Source: DATJIG01 sp050260515 (GTDB lineage: Bacteria; Pseudomonadota; Alphaproteobacteria; SMXQ01). From it: 64,000 nucleotides of DNA. The position numbers and the translations under genes were made by a program. The notes beneath the pieces are model-generated. The model had not been told where the DNA came from and made no database searches. It saw nothing but the letters and a program-made list of their open reading frames with translations. Location of the stretch: the NCBI GenBank assembly GCA_050260515.1, contig JBLNCI010000016.1, positions 1 through 64,000 of the forward strand, given 5' to 3'. Shown here piece by piece: positions 1 through 7,977 of the stretch (positions are counted from its first letter, which is position 1; every line of letters begins with the position of its first letter).

Positions 1-88
1 ACGGGGCCGCTCGGGCGCGCCTACGTTCGCGACCGAGCGCGGAGCAAACAGCCGGTCGAAGTGCCGCGTGCTCACCGCGACCGCCCGG

Positions 89-1399
89 TCACGCGGTGCG
101 CTGCATCGCCGGCGCGGGAGATACCGGAAGAGCGCCGCGGCGCGACATCAGCCACGCCAGCATCAGGAGGCTCGGCACCGCGAACAGCGGCACGATGAGG
201 AAGAAGCTCACCCAATCCACCTGGTCGGCGAGCCAGCCGCTCGCGGCGCCCAGTGTGCTGCGGGGCAGGGCGGCGAGCGATGAGAGGAGCGCGTACTGCG
301 TGGCCGTGAAGCCGTGAGCGCACAGCGCCGAGAGGTAGGCGACCAGGGCCGCCGACGCCATGCCCTCGGCGAAGTTTTCGAGCCCGATGGCGACGATCAG
401 GCCGCGAATGTCGTGGCCGATCACGGCGACGCCGGCGAACAGGAAGTTCGAGCACATCTGTAGAAGGCCGCACACCAGGAGACCGCGCGCGACGCCGAGC
501 CGCGCAACGACGATGCCGCCCGCCGCCGCGCCGAACAGCGTCGCGACGATCGCGAACACCTTGGTTACGGCGGCGATCTCGGCCAGCGAGAAGCCGAGCT
601 CGACGTAGAACGGATTGGTCATCCGGCCGATCATCGCGTCGCTCACCTTGTAGAGCACGATGAACAGCAGGATCGCCGGCCAGTACGGACGGCTCGCGAA
701 GTTGGCGAACGGTCCGATGACGTAGTGCTCGGCCCAGGCGCGCGCGCGGGCGCCGACCGGACCGCGCGCCGGCGCGCGCGGTCGCGCCTTCGGCTCCGGT
801 CCGGCGAGGATCGCTGCGGCGCCGACGCCGATCAGCGCCGCCATGGCGAGGAACGTCGTCGACCAGCCGACGACGCCGGCCAGCACCAGCGCGCCGGCTC
901 CCGAGGCGATCATGCCGATGCGGTAGCCGAGCTGCACCACGGCCGCGCCGGCGCCCTGGGTGCGCTCGTCGAGGATTTCGACGCGATACGCGTCGACCAC
1001 GATGTCCTGACTCGCCGACAGGAACGCGACGGCGAGCGCCGCGAGGGCCACGAGCAGCGGCCGGTCGGTGGGGTCGAGCAGCGAGAACGCCGCGATCGCG
1101 ACCGCCAGCATGATCTGCACGGTCACCGCCCACGCGCGCCGCGGTCCGAGTCGATCGGCGAGCCACGGGATGCGGATGCCGTCGACCAGCGGCGCCCACG
1201 CGAACTTGAGGTTGTAGGGGAGCCCGACGAACGCGAACAGGCCGATCGCCGTCTTGCTGACCCCGGCCGTCGCGAGCCAGATCGACAGCGTGCCGATGGT
1301 GAGCGGCAACGGGAGACCGGACGAGAATCCGAGGAACAGGATGATGAGCATCCTGCGGTCGCGATAGACCTCAGCCGCAGTCCGCCAGGGAAACGCCAT
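89..1399 (-). CDS. ampG: AmpG-type muropeptide/MFS permease
   Basis: Inner-membrane major-facilitator protein of about 436 residues with roughly 12 hydrophobic segments. The N-terminal FSSGLPLPLTIGTLSIWL stretch and the DRLGPRRAW loop after the second segment are typical of AmpG permeases, which import anhydro-muropeptides from the periplasm for cell-wall recycling; PucC/BCD relatives look similar. I chose the ATG at 1399 because AGAGG lies 4 bases upstream; an ATG at 1432 would add 11 residues without a ribosome-binding site. It is followed on the same strand by no other gene within the window. No other recycling gene is adjacent, so substrate assignment rests on family resemblance only. Confidence 0.8.
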   Translation of the reverse strand: MAFPWRTAAEVYRDRRMLIILFLGFSSGLPLPLTIGTLSIWLATAGVSKTAIGLFAFVGLPYNLKFAWAPLVDGIRIPWLADRLGPRRAWAVTVQIMLAVAIAAFSLLDPTDRPLLVALAALAVAFLSASQDIVVDAYRVEILDERTQGAGAAVVQLGYRIGMIASGAGALVLAGVVGWSTTFLAMAALIGVGAAAILAGPEPKARPRAPARGPVGARARAWAEHYVIGPFANFASRPYWPAILLFIVLYKVSDAMIGRMTNPFYVELGFSLAEIAAVTKVFAIVATLFGAAAGGIVVARLGVARGLLVCGLLQMCSNFLFAGVAVIGHDIRGLIVAIGLENFAEGMASAALVAYLSALCAHGFTATQYALLSSLAALPRSTLGAASGWLADQVDWVSFFLIVPLFAVPSLLMLAWLMSRRGALPVSPAPAMQRTA

Positions 1400-1490
1400 T
1401 GAGCCTCTCATGGTCCGCGATGTGCGCGCCATGATACCAGCGAACGCCGTGCCGGCGCACCTCGCGAGGTCGCGAGCGGGGCAGGCGCGG

Positions 1491-2510
1491 TCAGCAGATC
1501 TTGATGCCGAGCTTGGTCTGCATCAGCTGGGCGAGCGACGTTGCCGGCCGCGCGCCGAAATGGCTGATGATCTCGGCCGCGCACATCGCGCCGATCCGTC
1601 CGGCGATCGCGTATCCGAGGCCCTGGGTGTATCCGAAGAGGAACCCGGCGGCGAACAGATCGCCCGCGCCCGTCGTGTCCACGACCTTGGCGACCGGCTC
1701 GGCGTCGACGACATGCACTTCGTCGCCGGCGACGATGACCGCGCCCTTTTCGCTCCGCGTCAGCACCGCCACCTCGCACTGGCCGCGGATCGCCTGGAGC
1801 GCAGCATCGAAGCCGTCGGCCTTGTAGAGCGATTTGATCTCCGCCTCGTTGGCGAACAGCACGTCGACGTGGTCGGCGATGAAGCTCTGGAAGTCGTCGC
1901 GGTGGCGATCGACGCAGAACGGATCGGACAGCGTCAGTGCGACGCGCTTGCCCGCGCCGTGAGCGAGCGAGGCGGCGCGCTCGAACGCTTTCTTGGCGGG
2001 CGGCGGATCGAACAGGTAGCCTTCGAGGTACGTGATGCTCGCGCGCTGGATCATGTCGCCGTCGACGTCGTCGGGCCCGAGCTCGGCGGCGGCGCCGAGG
2101 AAGGTCTGCATCGTGCGCTGGGCATCCGGCGTCACGAAGATGAGGCAGCGCGCGGTCGGCGCGCCGGACCTCGCGGGCTTCGTCGCGTATTCGACACCGA
2201 CCGTCTGGATGTCGTGGCGGAAGATCCCGCCGAGCTGATCGTCGCGCACCTTGCCGATGAAGCCGGCGCGCCCGCCGAGCTGGGCGATGCCGACCACGGT
2301 GTTGGCCGCCGAGCCTCCGGAGCACTCGGTGGCGGTGCCCATGCGCGTGTACAACCTTTCGGCGTCCGCGGCGCCGATCAACGTCATCGCGCCTTTGGCC
2401 AGTCCGAGGTCGCGCAAGGCTTCGTCGGTGGAACGGGCGAGGACGTCGACGATCGCGTTCCCCACGGCGACGACATCGAGCGAGTGTTTGCTGGTGCTGG
2501 GCGAAGCCAC
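1491..2510 (-). CDS. PfkB-family kinase, adenosine kinase-like
   Basis: Cytoplasmic ribokinase-family kinase of 339 residues, the usual length. The substrate-side signature GGSAAN is at residues 65-70 and the ATP/anion-hole signature DTTGAGD at 278-284, with Asp284 the expected catalytic base. The overall pattern (VVAVGNAIVDVLA at the N-terminus, YLEGYLFDPP in the middle) matches alphaproteobacterial proteins annotated as adenosine kinase, which phosphorylate adenosine or a related nucleoside or sugar. It is divergent from the bactofilin gene that starts 203 bp away, so the intergenic stretch probably carries both promoters. Exact substrate cannot be read from sequence. Confidence 0.88.
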   Translation of the reverse strand: MASPSTSKHSLDVVAVGNAIVDVLARSTDEALRDLGLAKGAMTLIGAADAERLYTRMGTATECSGGSAANTVVGIAQLGGRAGFIGKVRDDQLGGIFRHDIQTVGVEYATKPARSGAPTARCLIFVTPDAQRTMQTFLGAAAELGPDDVDGDMIQRASITYLEGYLFDPPPAKKAFERAASLAHGAGKRVALTLSDPFCVDRHRDDFQSFIADHVDVLFANEAEIKSLYKADGFDAALQAIRGQCEVAVLTRSEKGAVIVAGDEVHVVDAEPVAKVVDTTGAGDLFAAGFLFGYTQGLGYAIAGRIGAMCAAEIISHFGARPATSLAQLMQTKLGIKIC

Positions 2511-2712
2511 GACGATCCCCTGGGCCGATTCAGGACCTGTTTTTGAGCGGCGCAGTATACGGCGCGTTGGCGCACCGGCAAGACGTCCGCAGCCGCACTC
2601 GCGGCGGGGTTCCGGCCGTCAGCCGGAGTTGGTGTCGGGGTGTTCCCCTCGCGGTGCGGAGCCGGTATTCTCCCGGCGCGCCGCTTCGGCGCACCAGCAT
2701 CCTGGAGGATCG

Positions 2713-3282
2713 ATGTTCGGCCGCAAGAAGGGAGGCGACACCACGCCACCACCTTCGCGAGTGTCGCCGACCGAGACGCTCGCCAGCTTGCCGACACGGC
2801 AGCGCGCGGGACTGTCGTTGCGCAAGCCCGAGCCGGCGCGGCCCCACCCCGGCGCGAAGCCGCCTGTCGTGCCGCGCACGGCGGCGATACCCGCCGCGCC
2901 GCGGCCACCCTATGTCGCTGCCGAAACGACTCCCGGTACGGACGGTAAGGTCCTTGTCGTCGGGCGACTGATCGCGCTGTCGGGCGAGATCGCGGCCTGC
3001 GACCGCCTCGTCGTCGAGGGGCGCGTCAGCGCCGAGCTGCATCGCTGCCGCGAGATCGAGGTCGCGCGCACGGGGCGTTTCTCCGGCGTGGCCGAGGTCG
3101 AATCCGCGGACATCGTCGGGCGTTTCGACGGCGAACTGACGGCGCGGCGAATCGTCGTGCGGTCGACCGCGCGAATGTCCGGTCGGATCCGCTATCACGA
3201 GATCACCGTCGAACCGGGCGCGCAGATCCGCGGCGAGATGTTCCCGCTCGCGCCCGACATCCAGATCGAGGACGTCGAGTGA
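2713..3282 (+). CDS. Bactofilin
   Basis: A 189-residue cytoskeletal protein. The first ~75 residues are Pro/Arg-rich and probably disordered. Residues ~80-180 form the bactofilin beta-helix, seen as repeating short beta turns such as VLVVGRLIALSGEIAACDRLVVEG and GRFSGVAEVESADIVGRFDG. Bactofilins polymerise without nucleotide under the inner membrane and position cell-wall enzymes. The start ATG has CTGGAGG seven bases upstream. Its stop overlaps the next start (GTGA), so it is translationally coupled to the lipoprotein gene. Which process this copy organises is not evident. Confidence 0.9.
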   Translation: MFGRKKGGDTTPPPSRVSPTETLASLPTRQRAGLSLRKPEPARPHPGAKPPVVPRTAAIPAAPRPPYVAAETTPGTDGKVLVVGRLIALSGEIAACDRLVVEGRVSAELHRCREIEVARTGRFSGVAEVESADIVGRFDGELTARRIVVRSTARMSGRIRYHEITVEPGAQIRGEMFPLAPDIQIEDVE

Positions 3283-3716
3283 CGCGCGGCGCTGTCCTCC
3301 TTATTGCGCTGTCGGGCTGCGCTCTCGCGGGATGCGCGGCTCCGCCGGCGGCGGTCCCCCGCGCGGCGCAGACCGGGAGCGCTCCGGCGACGGCGACGCC
3401 GGTCGTCGGCTACTCCGTTCGTCCGACTCCGCCGCCGTCCGGCAAGCTGACGCTGGAAAGCCTGACCGGCATGAACGCCGGCGGCGTCACCAACCTCCTC
3501 GGCCCGCCGCAGTTCCGTCGCCGCGACGGCCAGGTGGAGATCTGGCAGTACCGCGGGCCCACGTGCACGCTCGACCTCTTCCTTTATACCGAGAGCGGCG
3601 ACATGCGCGTGCGCTACGTCGAGCCGCGCGGCCGGACGGTGCAGGCGAGCGCCGCCGAGCAGGCCGAGGTGCGCGCCTGCGCGACCGGTCTCCTGCAGGC
3701 GAAGGCCGGGAGCTGA
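3279..3716 (+). CDS. Small putative lipoprotein
   Basis: A 145-residue exported protein starting with GTG inside the last codon of the bactofilin gene. The N-terminus is a hydrophobic signal followed by a lipobox, LAGC, with Cys19 the likely lipidated residue (Cys14 in LSGC is an alternative). A Pro/Ala-rich linker leads to a compact domain with LTGMNAGGVTNLLGPPQFRRRDG, which resembles the small periplasmic SmpA/BamE-like fold often seen in alphaproteobacterial hypothetical proteins, including the pattern of a Gly-Pro-Pro turn and a W-Q-Y strand. The fold is inferred. Operon position suggests an envelope role linked to bactofilin. Confidence 0.8.
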   Translation: MTRGAVLLIALSGCALAGCAAPPAAVPRAAQTGSAPATATPVVGYSVRPTPPPSGKLTLESLTGMNAGGVTNLLGPPQFRRRDGQVEIWQYRGPTCTLDLFLYTESGDMRVRYVEPRGRTVQASAAEQAEVRACATGLLQAKAGS

Positions 3717-3718
3717 CG

Positions 3719-4804
3719 ATGCCGGATACCCGCGTCGATCCATCCGCGGAGCCGAGCGACGACCGCGGCGTGCCGCTGTTCCTCCGCGGGCTGTGGTACT
3801 TCGCCTGCGCGTCCGCCGATCTCCGCAGCGGCCGGACGCTCGCCAAGTCGATCCTCGGCGAGCCCGTGCTGCTGGTGCGCGGATCCGACGGGGCGCCGTT
3901 CGCGCTGCTCGACATCTGCCCCCATCGCGGCATTCCGCTCCGCTACGGGACGATCGAAGGCAACGAAGTGCAGTGCTGCTATCACGGCTGGAGGTTCGGC
4001 GCGGACGGTCGCTGCACCGACATTCCGTCGCTCGTCGAAGGCCAGCCGCTCGATCCGTCGCGCATCCGCGTCCGCACCTATCCGCTCGCCGAGCGGCAGG
4101 GCGTGATCTGGATCTTCATGGGAACGGCCGCGGACGCCGCGGCGCCGCTGCCCGAACCGCCGACGCTGCCCGACGTCGATGCGGGATCGCTCCATATCCA
4201 CGAACGCATGACGTTTCCCTGTGCGATCGATCACGCGGTGGTCGGCCTCATGGATCCCGCGCACGGCCCGTTCGTGCACCGGTCGTGGTGGTGGCGCCCC
4301 GCGCGCTCGGCTCACCTGAAGGAAAAGCGCTTCGTGCCGTCGGAGCTCGGCTTCACGATGGCGCGCCACCGTCCGTCGAGCAACTCGCGCGCCTACAAGC
4401 TGCTCGGCGGCGCGCCCGAGACCGAGATCGCGTTTCGCCTTCCCGGCATCCGCATCGAGCACATCCGCGCCGGCGGCAACGTGCTGGTCGGGCTGACCGC
4501 GACGACACCGGTGAGCGAGACCGAGACCGAGGTCAATCACCTCATCTACTGGACGATGCCGTGGCTGACCCCGCTCGTGCCGCTGTTGCGGCCGTTCGCG
4601 CGCACGTTCCTGCGGCAGGACCGCGACGTCGTGGTGATGCAGCAGGAAGGCCTCAAGCACCGCCCGCCGCTGATGCTGATCGACGACGCCGACCGGCCGG
4701 CGAAGTGGTACATGCGCTTGAAGCGCGCGTTCGCGACCGCCCATGCGGAAGGCCGGCCGTTCGAGAACCCGGTGCGCGAGCGCACGCTGAGGTGGAAGAG
4801 CTAG
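3719..4804 (+). CDS. Rieske-type aromatic ring-hydroxylating oxygenase, alpha subunit-like
   Basis: A 361-residue oxygenase. The Rieske [2Fe-2S] site is complete: Cys67-Pro-His69 and Cys87-Tyr-His89, with an additional Cys86. Further on, the motif LMDPAHGPFVH supplies the mononuclear iron ligands (two His, with an Asp bridging the two centres). Proteins of this family hydroxylate or demethylate aromatic or steroid-like substrates with electrons from a separate reductase; neither a reductase nor a beta subunit is adjacent, so the electron donor must be encoded elsewhere. The start ATG lies 2 bp after the lipoprotein stop. Substrate unknown. Confidence 0.88.
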   Translation: MPDTRVDPSAEPSDDRGVPLFLRGLWYFACASADLRSGRTLAKSILGEPVLLVRGSDGAPFALLDICPHRGIPLRYGTIEGNEVQCCYHGWRFGADGRCTDIPSLVEGQPLDPSRIRVRTYPLAERQGVIWIFMGTAADAAAPLPEPPTLPDVDAGSLHIHERMTFPCAIDHAVVGLMDPAHGPFVHRSWWWRPARSAHLKEKRFVPSELGFTMARHRPSSNSRAYKLLGGAPETEIAFRLPGIRIEHIRAGGNVLVGLTATTPVSETETEVNHLIYWTMPWLTPLVPLLRPFARTFLRQDRDVVVMQQEGLKHRPPLMLIDDADRPAKWYMRLKRAFATAHAEGRPFENPVRERTLRWKS

Positions 4805-4825
4805 CGCGTCGACGAGGCGCTAGCT
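4799..4825. terminator. Perfect hairpin containing both convergent stop codons
   Basis: AGCTAGCGC at 4799-4807 is exactly complemented by GCGCTAGCT at 4817-4825 across a 9-base loop. The left arm contains the TAG of the Rieske gene (4802-4804), and the right arm contains the TAG of the anti-sigma gene on the other strand (4820-4822). There is no T-tract, so termination is an inference from position between convergent genes. Confidence 0.6.
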
Positions 4826-5590
4826 GCGGTCCAGCTCGGGCGCGAGCCTGAGCGCGAGGTCGCTCAGCACCGAGGGGTCCTCCCAACCGACGAGGACGTA
4901 GGAGTAGCCCTTGCTCCGCCAGAGCGCGAGGTACATGTCCTCGCGCTTGAAGATCTCGATGTCGTGGTTGCCGGGGATGCCCTGGGTGATGCACAGCGCG
5001 ACCGGCTTGTGCGGCTGCCCCGGCACCGAATAGAGGAGCTGCGCGACCGGCTGCTGATCGACGACGAGCAGGCGCGCGCCTTCGAACGTGAGGCCGCGGC
5101 TCGACAGATCGGGGACGACCAGCGTCCGCTGCAGCCGGTTGCCGAGCCAGGTCTGGATGTGGGCGAGGCGGTCGGCCGGCACCTCGACGCGATGCTCGTT
5201 CTCGCGGGCATACACCGCGTGATAGGCGAAGATGTCGGCGAGTAGCTCCTCGTTGAACGAGGGCTCGGCGGTGCGCTGGCCGACGAACCAGCCGCCGGTG
5301 AACACCCCGGCGAGGACGACGGCGGCCGCCGCGGCCCACGCCATGCGCCGTGCCATCGTCGCGCGGCGGGCGCCCGGATGCGCGAAGCGGGCGGCGAGCT
5401 CGGGCGCGACGCGCTGGTACTCGGGGCGCTCGAACAGGCGGCGGGTCAGCGACGCCGACTCGCGCAGCAGCCGCACTTTCTCCTGGGCCGCGGGATCGCG
5501 CGCGAGCGCCGCGCGGACGCGCGCCGCGGCCTCGGGGCCGAGCTCGCCGTCGACGTACGCGACCAGGGTTGTGTCGTCTAGCGTTTCCAT
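4820..5590 (-). CDS. Membrane anti-sigma factor
   Basis: A 256-residue anti-sigma protein encoded immediately after its ECF sigma factor. Residues 1-60 (METLDDTTLVAYVDGEL...) form the N-terminal helical domain that binds sigma; it lacks the His-Cys-Cys zinc motif. One transmembrane helix follows at about residues 82-102 (AWAAAAAVVLAGVF), then a ~150-residue periplasmic sensor domain. The start ATG at 5590 overlaps the end of the sigma gene by 13 bp, so the two proteins are translationally coupled. It presumably sequesters the sigma factor until an envelope signal is sensed; the signal is not apparent. Confidence 0.85.
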   Translation of the reverse strand: METLDDTTLVAYVDGELGPEAAARVRAALARDPAAQEKVRLLRESASLTRRLFERPEYQRVAPELAARFAHPGARRATMARRMAWAAAAAVVLAGVFTGGWFVGQRTAEPSFNEELLADIFAYHAVYARENEHRVEVPADRLAHIQTWLGNRLQRTLVVPDLSSRGLTFEGARLLVVDQQPVAQLLYSVPGQPHKPVALCITQGIPGNHDIEIFKREDMYLALWRSKGYSYVLVGWEDPSVLSDLALRLAPELDRS

Positions 5591-6138
5591 GTTCCAAGAA
5601 ACCGAGCGATGTTGTCGCGCCCGACGTTGCCGTTGCCTTCGAACCGCTGCATGAGCGCGAGCCGCGCCCGGGCGAGGCGGCTCATCACGGTGCCGATCGG
5701 GATCGACAAGGTCTCCGCGGTCTCCGCGTAGGTCAGGCCCTCGACGCACACGAGTATGAGCACGGCGCGCTGCTCCTCCGGCAGGGCGAAAATGGCGTCC
5801 TCGACCCCGCGCAGCAGCACGTGATCCTCGACGATGGCCTCGCCGTCGGTGACCTCGGGCGCGAAGCGCTCCTGCTCGGCGTGGCGGGTCCGCACCTTGC
5901 GCGCCCTGAGCTCGTTGAACCACATCGACTGCATGATGCGGAACATCCAGCTGTCGAGGCGGGTGCCCAGCGTCCACTGCTCGGCCCGCGTCAGCGCCCG
6001 CTCGCACGCCGCCTGGACGAGGTCGTGGGCGTCGGCGCGCGAGCGCGTCAGGCCGAGGGCGAAACGGGTGAGCCGCGGCAGCAGGGCGACCATGCCCCGC
6101 CGGATCTCGTCCACCCTCTGCTGCTCGTCTCGCTGCAT
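5578..6138 (-). CDS. ECF-type RNA polymerase sigma factor
   Basis: A 186-residue extracytoplasmic-function sigma factor. Region 2 (ALGLTRSRADAHDLVQAACERAL ... SWMFRIMQSMW) contacts the -10 element, and region 4 (LPEEQRAVLILVCVEGLTYAETAETL then IGTVMSRLARAR) is the -35-binding helix-turn-helix. There is no C-terminal extension. I chose the ATG at 6138 because conserved homology begins there and it sits just below a candidate ECF promoter. The gene overlaps the downstream anti-sigma gene by 13 bp, the standard sigma/anti-sigma arrangement. Confidence 0.9.
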   Translation of the reverse strand: MQRDEQQRVDEIRRGMVALLPRLTRFALGLTRSRADAHDLVQAACERALTRAEQWTLGTRLDSWMFRIMQSMWFNELRARKVRTRHAEQERFAPEVTDGEAIVEDHVLLRGVEDAIFALPEEQRAVLILVCVEGLTYAETAETLSIPIGTVMSRLARARLALMQRFEGNGNVGRDNIARFLGTWKR

Positions 6139-6150
6139 GGTCCCCGGAGC

Positions 6151-6180
6151 GACAACACCGTGGGTCGGCGATCTATTCCC
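6151..6180 (-). promoter_or_regulatory. Candidate autoregulatory ECF promoter
   Basis: Upstream of the sigma gene, the minus strand reads GGAAT (6179-6175), a 16-base spacer, then GTGTT (6158-6154). This resembles the GGAAC-N16/17-CGTT form used by alphaproteobacterial ECF sigma factors. It would start transcription about 10 bases before the ATG. Assignment is by pattern only. Confidence 0.4.
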
Positions 6181-6233
6181 GGCCGCGTCCGGCTCGCCGC
6201 GGAGGCTGTACTGGGCTGTTACGGCGCGGCTTT

Positions 6234-7340
6234 TCACCGGTCGAACAGCTGCAGGAAATGCGGGTAGGCGCCCATCGGATGGGCCGGCCCGACCGGCGCC
6301 GCCGGCCGCACGTGGCGCGGCGAGAGCTCGGCGAGCGAGGCACAGCCGAGCAGCGCCAGCGTCATCCTGATCTCGGTCTCGAGGAGTTCGAGCGCGCGCT
6401 CGAGCCCTTCCTGGCCGGCGGCGGCGAGCGCCCAGCCCTGGAGCTTGCCGATGCCGACCGCCCGCGCGCCGAGCGCCAGCGCCTTGACGACGTCGGTGCC
6501 GCGGCAGAAGCCGCCGTCGATCAGCACCTCGGCGCGTTTGCCGACCGCCGCGACCACCTCGGGCAGGATGTCCATCGCGCCCATGCCGTGGTCGAGCTGG
6601 CGCCCGCCGTGGTTCGAGACGTAGACCACGTCGACGCCGCGGTCGACCGCGAGCTGCGCGTCCTCGGCCGTGGCGATGCCCTTGACGATGATCGGGAGCT
6701 TGGTGCGGTCGCGGCAGCGGGCGATGAAGTCCCAGGTGATCTCCGCCTGGTGCTTGAACTCCTGCTCCTGGCGCACGTTGCCGATGTTGGCCCGCGCCAC
6801 GAACTCGCGGCGGTTGAAGCGGTTGATGAGGTCGCGCTCGCGGCGGCCGTACCACGCCACGTCGACGGTGACGCACAGCGCCTTGTAGCCGGCCTTCACC
6901 ACGCGATCGAGCACGTCGTCGACCCAAGCGCGGTCGCCGCGCACGTAGAGCTGGAACACCTTCGGCCCCGGCGCGATCTTGGCCGATTCGTCGAGCCCCG
7001 GCGACGACACCGTCGAGATGAACGGGATGCTGCCGAACGCGTCGGCGGCCTTCACCACCGGCACCGCGGCGCCGGGGTTCATCAGGTGCAGCGAGCCGAT
7101 CGGCGCGAGGAACACGGGGATGCGCATCGGGATGCCGAGCAGCGTCGTCGTCGCGTCGACCTCGGCCACGTCGTTGAGCACGCGCGGGCGGAACGCGATG
7201 GTATCGAGCGCGAGGCGGTTGCGCCGGAGCGTGGTCTCCGATTCGGCGCCACCCGACAGGTAGTCCCACGCCTGCGGCGACAGCCGCCGCCGCGCCTCGA
7301 CGGCGATCTCCTGAAGCGTCCTGATGTCGTCGAGCGCCAC
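6234..7340 (-). CDS. FMN-dependent alpha-hydroxy-acid dehydrogenase/oxidase
   Basis: A 368-residue TIM-barrel flavoenzyme of the lactate dehydrogenase/glycolate oxidase family. The expected FMN and catalytic residues are visible: Tyr27 in WDYLSGGAES, Tyr132 in QLYVRGD, Lys220 in IIVKG, and the catalytic base His244 with Arg247 in SNHGGRQLD, followed by the phosphate-binding DGGFCRGTDV. It oxidises a 2-hydroxy acid to the 2-oxo acid. A lone minus-strand gene; its nearest neighbours of similar theme are the acid-catabolism genes from 8.9 kb on. Substrate (lactate, glycolate, mandelate or other) is not determined. Confidence 0.9.
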   Translation of the reverse strand: MALDDIRTLQEIAVEARRRLSPQAWDYLSGGAESETTLRRNRLALDTIAFRPRVLNDVAEVDATTTLLGIPMRIPVFLAPIGSLHLMNPGAAVPVVKAADAFGSIPFISTVSSPGLDESAKIAPGPKVFQLYVRGDRAWVDDVLDRVVKAGYKALCVTVDVAWYGRRERDLINRFNRREFVARANIGNVRQEQEFKHQAEITWDFIARCRDRTKLPIIVKGIATAEDAQLAVDRGVDVVYVSNHGGRQLDHGMGAMDILPEVVAAVGKRAEVLIDGGFCRGTDVVKALALGARAVGIGKLQGWALAAAGQEGLERALELLETEIRMTLALLGCASLAELSPRHVRPAAPVGPAHPMGAYPHFLQLFDR

Positions 7341-7632
7341 GATGAGTCCCCCCTGATGTTGGCCGCGCGCTTACGACGCGCGTTGCGTGGTGAGGATAGG
7401 GCAAAGGGACCGGCGCACAAAGGGCGGGAAGGCGCAGGGAAAGCGCCGATCCTGATCCATACGCGGGAGCATCTGGTGCATCGATTTCGTCTCCATCTTT
7501 CGAACCATGTGTCCCCGTTCCCGCCCCTCCGCCTCAGCAGGCGGAGGAGCGGGTTCGCGAGCGAGTTTCGCTGTCTCGTTGATCCGCCATAAGAGCAGTT
7601 CCGAACGCGCAGGGTGCGGTGCTTGCGGCGCC
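7341..7632. other. Intergenic region with a strong hairpin
   Basis: This 292-bp gap lies between the immunity-like gene and the hydroxy-acid dehydrogenase, both on the minus strand. CCTCCGCCT at 7526-7534 pairs perfectly with AGGCGGAGG at 7539-7547 around a 4-base loop, and flanking CCCGC/GCGGG extends it. There is no T-tract on either side. It could end the toxin-immunity transcript. I see no coding potential, and the promoter for the dehydrogenase should lie in the part nearest 7341. Confidence 0.5.
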
Positions 7633-7956
7633 TCAAAGTTCGGGCTTTTCAACCGGATTCAGAGACATGCCTACGATACTGAAGTGCAATGAGACCACCT
7701 GCATATCGCTCCTCCTGAATCGAATCTTCACTGGGCCAGCCCCGGGTTCCTTCGATCCCCTGTTGAGGCTTCCTTCCACTTGCCAAAACTCACCATCAGC
7801 TTTAGCGGTCAGCGGTCTTTGTTCTTTGAGTGCTTGCTCACCGAACTTTGCTCTTATGAGCGCCTCTGCTACCGCCACAGCTGACGGTGCGTCCTTCAGC
7901 ATATCGCCATACGCAATCTTCTGTAGGGACCGGAAACCGGAACATTGCTCAGTCAT
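7633..7956 (-). CDS. NTF2-fold immunity-like protein
   Basis: A 107-residue cytoplasmic protein. The pattern AVAVAEALIRAKFGEQALKEQRPL, then FWQVEGSLN, then a strand ending in VKIRFRRSDMQVVSL matches the small NTF2-fold immunity family (YbbC/YhhH type), whose members neutralise a toxin encoded next to them. It begins 21 bp after the stop of the nuclease-like gene on the same strand, with GGAG upstream of the ATG. By eye, rows inside it run at about 47-53% GC, against 70-75% in neighbouring genes. Family assignment is by pattern; specificity for the neighbouring protein is inferred from context. Confidence 0.65.
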   Translation of the reverse strand: MTEQCSGFRSLQKIAYGDMLKDAPSAVAVAEALIRAKFGEQALKEQRPLTAKADGEFWQVEGSLNRGSKEPGAGPVKIRFRRSDMQVVSLHFSIVGMSLNPVEKPEL

Positions 7957-7977
7957 AGGTCTGCTCCATCCAGACGG

